In this document: positions 60,037 to 64,000 of the stretch, one piece after another | Layout of the letters: every line of letters begins with the position of its first letter | How positions within the stretch are numbered: the stretch's first letter is position 1 | Assembly: GCF_963677315.1 (NCBI RefSeq) | Contig: NZ_OY781939.1 | Location: forward strand, 1,302,001 to 1,366,000 | DNA: 64,000 bases | From: an uncultured Sphaerochaeta sp. | Lineage (GTDB): Bacteria > Spirochaetota > Spirochaetia > Sphaerochaetales > Sphaerochaetaceae | Direction of reading: 5' to 3' | The notes under the pieces: generated by a model | Database searches by the model: none | The model's input: the letters and a program-made list of their open reading frames with translations, nothing else | What the model was told of the DNA's origin: nothing | Position numbers and translations under genes: made by a program

Positions 60037-61539
60037 CTAAATGCGGTAGCCGCTTGCAGCGTACATGATCTTCTCGTCAGAGAAGTTCTCGCGGTCCAGC
60101 TCTCCCATCACCTTCCCTTCATGGTAAATAATGATGCGGTCGGCCATACCCATACACTCATCCATTTCAGAACTGATCATGATTACTGCCTTCCCTTTGG
60201 ATACGAGTTCATTGATCAGGTTGTATACTTCAATCTTTGCGCCGACATCGATGCCTCGTGTTGGTTCATCAAATATGAAGATGTCTGACTCACTCAGCAG
60301 CCACTTGGCAAGAACCACTTTCTGTTGATTCCCTCCACTCAGTTGCCCGGCAAGAGTAGTTACAGTGGGCACTTTGATGCGAAGGCTATTCACCATTTCC
60401 TTGGCTACATCCTTCATCCTTGCAAGATCGAGGAACGGTTTTCTGGTTTTAAACTGCTTCAGATCAACAAGTGTGGTGTTGAACTCTACCGTCTCAAGGA
60501 GGACCAATCCCTGACCCTTACGATCCTCTGTCAAGAATGCAATACCGTTTCTGATCGAATCCTGAGGGGATTTTATATTCACTTTCTTCCCATGGACATA
60601 TACCTCTCCAGCATCAATAGGATCGGCTCCAGTCAGTCCACGAATACTTTCAGTTCGTCCTGCCCCAACTAAACCTGACACCCCAAGGATTTCACCTGCG
60701 TGGACCTTGAAACTGACATTCTCATATTCTCCTGCCTTCGTGAGGCCCTTGATCTCGAGCACCACATCCCCACGTTGTGTCTCTATCTTGGGATACTTGT
60801 TCTTGATATCACGCCCAACCATCAACTTGATGATGTTATCCACGGAAACATCTTCAATGCGGCGGTTTGCAACCACTTCCCCATCACGCATCACTGTAAG
60901 GGAATCACAAACGGATTTCACTTCATCAAGCCGATGGGATATAAAAATCATGGTTACATGTTGCTGTCGTAATTTCCTAATGATTTTAAAAAGTTCGCCA
61001 GCTTCTTTTTCACTCAGACTGGCAGTAGGCTCATCCATTATGATGAGTTTTGCCTTGGAATGAACTGCTTTGCATATTTCCACCATCTGACGTCTACCAA
61101 CGCCAAGAATACCCACCGCTGTGTTCGGATCAATATCCAATTCGAAATCAGCAAGCAACTCACGGGCTTCTTCAATCTGTGTCTTTTTATCTACAAAGGA
61201 GTGGCGGTTTTTCAATTCCCGTCCTAGAAAGATGTTTTCTGCTACGGTCATGTAATTCACTTGATTGAGTTCTTGATAGATGCAAGAAATGCCCAAGCCC
61301 ATTGCCTGGCGGGGAGTCAATGCAGAAAAGGACTGTCCATCAAAGAAAATTTCACCATCATTCGGTGCATGGGCACCGGCGAGTACCTTTATCAGAGTAG
61401 ACTTGCCCGCTCCATTCTCTCCGACCAATCCGTGCACCTCACCTTGTTTCACGTTCATGGTAACTGCATTCAAAGCAAGTACGCCTGGATAGCGTTTGGT
61501 AATATTTCGTAATTCCAATATATTTGTATCTTCTTTCAC
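60037..61539 (-). CDS. Inositol-type ABC transporter ATP-binding protein (RbsA/IatA family)
   Basis: 500 aa from a GTG start with GGGGGAG just upstream. Domain 1 has GENGAGKST near 38 and LIIMDEPTA; domain 2 has the degenerate GLVGAGRTE near 282 and the canonical LSGGNQQKV with IFIFDEPTRG. First gene of a seven- to eight-gene minus operon (ATPase, dehydrogenase, permease, binding protein, dehydrogenase, two TIM-barrel isomerases, LacI). Divergent from iolG across a promoter region with LacI-type operators. Confidence 0.92.
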   Translation of the reverse strand: MKEDTNILELRNITKRYPGVLALNAVTMNVKQGEVHGLVGENGAGKSTLIKVLAGAHAPNDGEIFFDGQSFSALTPRQAMGLGISCIYQELNQVNYMTVAENIFLGRELKNRHSFVDKKTQIEEARELLADFELDIDPNTAVGILGVGRRQMVEICKAVHSKAKLIIMDEPTASLSEKEAGELFKIIRKLRQQHVTMIFISHRLDEVKSVCDSLTVMRDGEVVANRRIEDVSVDNIIKLMVGRDIKNKYPKIETQRGDVVLEIKGLTKAGEYENVSFKVHAGEILGVSGLVGAGRTESIRGLTGADPIDAGEVYVHGKKVNIKSPQDSIRNGIAFLTEDRKGQGLVLLETVEFNTTLVDLKQFKTRKPFLDLARMKDVAKEMVNSLRIKVPTVTTLAGQLSGGNQQKVVLAKWLLSESDIFIFDEPTRGIDVGAKIEVYNLINELVSKGKAVIMISSEMDECMGMADRIIIYHEGKVMGELDRENFSDEKIMYAASGYRI

Positions 61540-61613
61540 TTCTCCCCCTTGGAATGATATGCATCTGCATACTCATCCCTATTGCACAAGGAACTGATGC
61601 CTTCTCCTTATAT

Positions 61614-61628
61614 TTGAAAACGTTACCA
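61614..61628. promoter_or_regulatory. LacI-type operator 1 in the iol divergent promoter
   Basis: TTGAAAACGTTACCA has the AACGTT core of LacI-family operators. It lies 75 bases ahead of the ATPase start, and operator 2 contains nearly the same sequence in the opposite direction. Confidence 0.6.
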
Positions 61629-61757
61629 TATTTGTATGCTTACATCACTTTTGTGATTTGTCAAACATTTTTTTTGATACATTCCTTTCTAGTACCATAT
61701 TACTCAATATCTTTTTACCTTTACAAATCATACAAACATGGTATAACCTTTAGATAT

Positions 61758-61773
61758 TTGATAACGTTTTCAA
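61758..61773. promoter_or_regulatory. LacI-type operator 2 in the iol divergent promoter
   Basis: TTGATAACGTTTTCAA is a near-perfect 16-bp palindrome with an AACGTT core, 45 bases ahead of the iolG-like start. The 144-base spacing from operator 1 could allow looping. The LacI-type gene at 53073 is the likely binder. Confidence 0.65.
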
Positions 61774-61817
61774 TATTGGCTATCACAAAGCATAGCCAAA
61801 AGGGAGAAGTAAAAGCC

Positions 61818-62852
61818 ATGAGTGCAGTTGTAAACATTGGTATCATCGGGGCGGGACGTATCGGAAAATTACATGCAGAAAATATCACCAGGCTGGTACC
61901 CTCGGTTCAGGTGGTTGGAATCAGCGATGTCATGATGAACGATGAGATGGAGAGATGGGCTCACTCTTTGGGAATTAACATTGCAACGAAAGACCCTTCC
62001 GATTTGATCAATCACAAGGACATTGATGCAATCCTGATTTGCAGCTCCACTTCGACGCATGCAGACTTCACCATGGCAGCTGCAAAGGTCGGCAAGCATG
62101 TCTTCTGTGAGAAACCCATTGACCTTTCGGTAACAAAGGGTTTGGAAGCCATCAATGTCGCAAAGAAACATCAGGTTAAGTTACAACTGGGTTTTAACCG
62201 CCGTTTTGACCACAACTTCAAGCACATTCATGACCTAAGAACTGCTGGTAAGGTAGGAGATGTACATATCGTAAAAATTACCAGTCGTGACCCAGCTCCC
62301 CCAGCTCCTGCCTATGTGGCCGTCTCTGGTGGTATTTTCCTGGATATGATGATCCATGATTTTGATATGGCACGATTCCAGGCAGGAAGCGAAATCACCA
62401 GTGTTTACGCTACCGGTGCAGTCCTTGTTGACCCGGAGATCGGCAAAGCCGGAGATATAGACACTGCCATAGTCACCCTCACATTCGCCAATGGTGCAAT
62501 TGGGGTCATAGATAACTCTCGTCAAGCAGTCTATGGCTATGATCAACGTGTTGAGGTTTTTGGGAGCAAGGGCGCCGCACAAGCTGAGAATGATCGACCC
62601 ACCAATGTGACACTATCCACCTCAGAACAGGTATCCATGGATAAACCGCTCTATTTCTTCCTAGAACGCTATGAAGATGCTTTCGTCGACGAGATTTGCT
62701 CGTTTGCCGAGGCAATCCTTGAAAACAAGGAAGTGGTGGTCAGTGGAGAGGATGGGCTCGAAGACATGGTTGCAGCTCTTGCTGCAGGGAAGAGTCTGAA
62801 AGAAGGACGAGTAGTCACGATTGCAGAAATGAAAGATGAATTGGGTCTTTGA
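61818..62852 (+). CDS. iolG: Inositol 2-dehydrogenase, IolG-like
   Basis: 344 aa Gfo/Idh/MocA enzyme. NIGIIGAGRIGKLHAENI opens the NAD domain, VFCEKPIDLS near 97 has the catalytic Lys, LQLGFNRRFDHNF near 122 and FLDMMIHDFDMARFQ near 170 hold the Asp and His that act on the inositol hydroxyl. This matches IolG best of the three dehydrogenases here. It lies 20 bp ahead of iolD. The ATG at 61818 has GGGAG about eleven bases upstream. Oxidises myo-inositol to 2-keto-myo-inositol. Confidence 0.9.
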   Translation: MSAVVNIGIIGAGRIGKLHAENITRLVPSVQVVGISDVMMNDEMERWAHSLGINIATKDPSDLINHKDIDAILICSSTSTHADFTMAAAKVGKHVFCEKPIDLSVTKGLEAINVAKKHQVKLQLGFNRRFDHNFKHIHDLRTAGKVGDVHIVKITSRDPAPPAPAYVAVSGGIFLDMMIHDFDMARFQAGSEITSVYATGAVLVDPEIGKAGDIDTAIVTLTFANGAIGVIDNSRQAVYGYDQRVEVFGSKGAAQAENDRPTNVTLSTSEQVSMDKPLYFFLERYEDAFVDEICSFAEAILENKEVVVSGEDGLEDMVAALAAGKSLKEGRVVTIAEMKDELGL

Positions 62853-62872
62853 GAAAGATTAAGGAGTAATCT

Positions 62873-64000
62873 ATGGATACGATTCGATTGACAATGGCTG
62901 GCGCATTGCTTCGATTTTTAAACAACCAATATGTGTCTTACGACGGTGTTGAAGAAAAATTCGTCGAAGGAGTTTTCGGTATCTTCGGCCATGGCTGTGT
63001 CGTAGGGATCGGAGAAGCCTTGGCAGCAAAAGAAAACAAGCTTCCATTCTACCAGGCAAAAAATGAGCAGGGAGCAGTGCACGCTGCCTCAGGATTTGCA
63101 AAAGAACACAACCGAAGGAAGATCATGGCTGTCACCTCCTCTATTGGGCCAGGTGCACTGAACATGGTAACAGGAGCAGGAACTGCCACAGCAAATCATA
63201 TTCCCGTATTACTACTACCCGGTGATGTCTTTGCCTGCAGGCAACCTGACCCAGTACTTCAACAAATTGAAATTCCCCATGACTATACCAATACGGCCAA
63301 CGATGCGTTTCGCTCTGTAAGCAGGTACTGGGATCGGGTAAACCGACCTGAACAATTGATGAGTGCCATGATCAACGCCATGAGAGTTCTCACAGACCCC
63401 AGCGAAACAGGGGCTGTCACGATTGCACTCCCGCAGGATGTCCAGGGGGAAGCATATGACTATCCCGTTGAATTTTTCGAGAAACGAGTACATTACATAG
63501 AGAGACGAATTCCGAGTGACGGACAAATCACACGACTTGCCAAATTACTGAAAGAAGCAAAGAAACCTCTGGTAATCTGTGGTGGTGGAGTTCGCTACAG
63601 TGAAGCCGGTGATGCACTTGCTTCGTTCTGTGAACAGTACCATATCCCCTTCGGAGAAACCCAGGCAGGAAAAGGAATGATCCGTTGGGATAACCCGTAC
63701 AATTTGAGTGGTATTGGAAATACTGGAAGCCAGGTTGCAAATCGATTGGCAAAACAGGCTGATCTCATCCTTGGTATCGGGACTCGTTTTGGAGACTTCA
63801 CCACCTGTTCGAAGTGGTTGTTCCAAAACCCGGAATGCAAGTTCGTTTCTGTAAATGTGGCACCTGCCGATGCCTACAAACTCAATAGTATGCCCATTAT
63901 CGCAGATGCTAAGTTGACGATTGAAGCACTTAAGAACACAGATTTGCTAGAAGGATATTTCAGCCGATGGGCTGAGGAAATCAAAGAAGAGCGAGCGCTG
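62873..64000 (+). CDS. iolD: 3D-(3,5/4)-trihydroxycyclohexane-1,2-dione hydrolase, IolD (N-terminal part)
   Basis: The first 376 codons of a thiamine-diphosphate enzyme; the gene runs past the window edge (full family length about 620-640 aa). [18 protein letters not shown] near 32, [20 protein letters not shown] near 60 with the catalytic Glu and [14 protein letters not shown] near 120 are highly typical of IolD. It opens the ring of the diketo-inositol intermediate. AAGGAG lies six bases before the ATG. It is co-transcribed with iolG. Confidence 0.93.
   Translation, partial: MDTIRLTMAGALLRFLNNQYVSYDGVEEKFVEGVFGIFGHGCVVGIGEALAAKENKLPFYQAKNEQGAVHAASGFAKEHNRRKIMAVTSSIGPGALNMVTGAGTATANHIPVLLLPGDVFACRQPDPVLQQIEIPHDYTNTANDAFRSVSRYWDRVNRPEQLMSAMINAMRVLTDPSETGAVTIALPQDVQGEAYDYPVEFFEKRVHYIERRIPSDGQITRLAKLLKEAKKPLVICGGGVRYSEAGDALASFCEQYHIPFGETQAGKGMIRWDNPYNLSGIGNTGSQVANRLAKQADLILGIGTRFGDFTTCSKWLFQNPECKFVSVNVAPADAYKLNSMPIIADAKLTIEALKNTDLLEGYFSRWAEEIKEERAL

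Overview
The window looks like a chromosomal carbohydrate-utilisation region of a free-living, non-pathogenic-type spirochaete, most likely Sphaerochaeta or a close relative. The basis is indirect: five substrate-binding proteins share a signal peptide ending in FAQGQ/FAEGQ-like residues that I associate with Sphaerochaeta/Treponema, the content is dominated by fermentative sugar and sugar-acid uptake, and base composition is mid-G+C. No rRNA, tRNA, phage, insertion-sequence transposase or CRISPR array was recognised.

Layout. (1) 1-5483, minus strand: an RbsABC-type sugar ABC importer followed by two tandem FGGY sugar kinases, the second cut by the window edge. (2) 5812-11275: an AI-2E-family membrane protein, a single-domain asparaginase, a Gfo/Idh/MocA oxidoreductase with a ThuA-like partner, and an SDR dehydrogenase with a transaldolase. 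(3) 11374-26967: two parallel operons built on one plan. Each has a secondary or binding-protein-dependent importer (TctCBA in one, TRAP DctPQM in the other), then an NAD(P) dehydrogenase (SDR in one, zinc MDR in the other), then an almost identical 2.69-kb cassette encoding a two-subunit transketolase and a GarR-type tartronate semialdehyde reductase. Each has its own FadR/GntR-family regulator. The regulators are paralogues and similar palindromes lie at their promoters. (4) 26975-30352: OadG/OadB sodium-pump subunits without a visible alpha subunit, a GNAT acetyltransferase and a polyol dehydrogenase. (5) 30427-41338: an Rbs-type importer with a DUF2291-like lipoprotein, a DeoR regulator, a FucI-like isomerase, a third split transketolase, a glycerol-kinase-like FGGY kinase and an Fsa/TalC-like protein lacking the Schiff-base lysine. 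(6) 41362-54074: AraC regulator, glyoxalase-like protein, metallo-beta-lactamase-fold hydrolase, IolB, a discoidin-like protein, a GH38-like (DUF5054-like) protein, a second AraC regulator, an LplBC-type ABC importer without an ATPase, and a PHP phosphoesterase-like protein. (7) 53073-64000: a myo-inositol region with LacI regulator, two TIM-barrel isomerases, three Gfo/Idh/MocA dehydrogenases, an inositol-type ABC importer, and the start of iolD.

How the genes work together. Nearly every block is importer + dehydrogenase/isomerase/kinase + carbon-carbon-bond enzyme + local regulator. The most interesting inference concerns block 3. A dehydrogenase acting on the penultimate carbon of a pentonate would give a 4-keto-pentonate. 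A transketolase would remove its two terminal carbons, leaving tartronate semialdehyde, which GarR reduces to glycerate. The two operons would then feed two different sugar acids into one duplicated catabolic core. This is a hypothesis from gene content and chemistry, not a demonstrated pathway.
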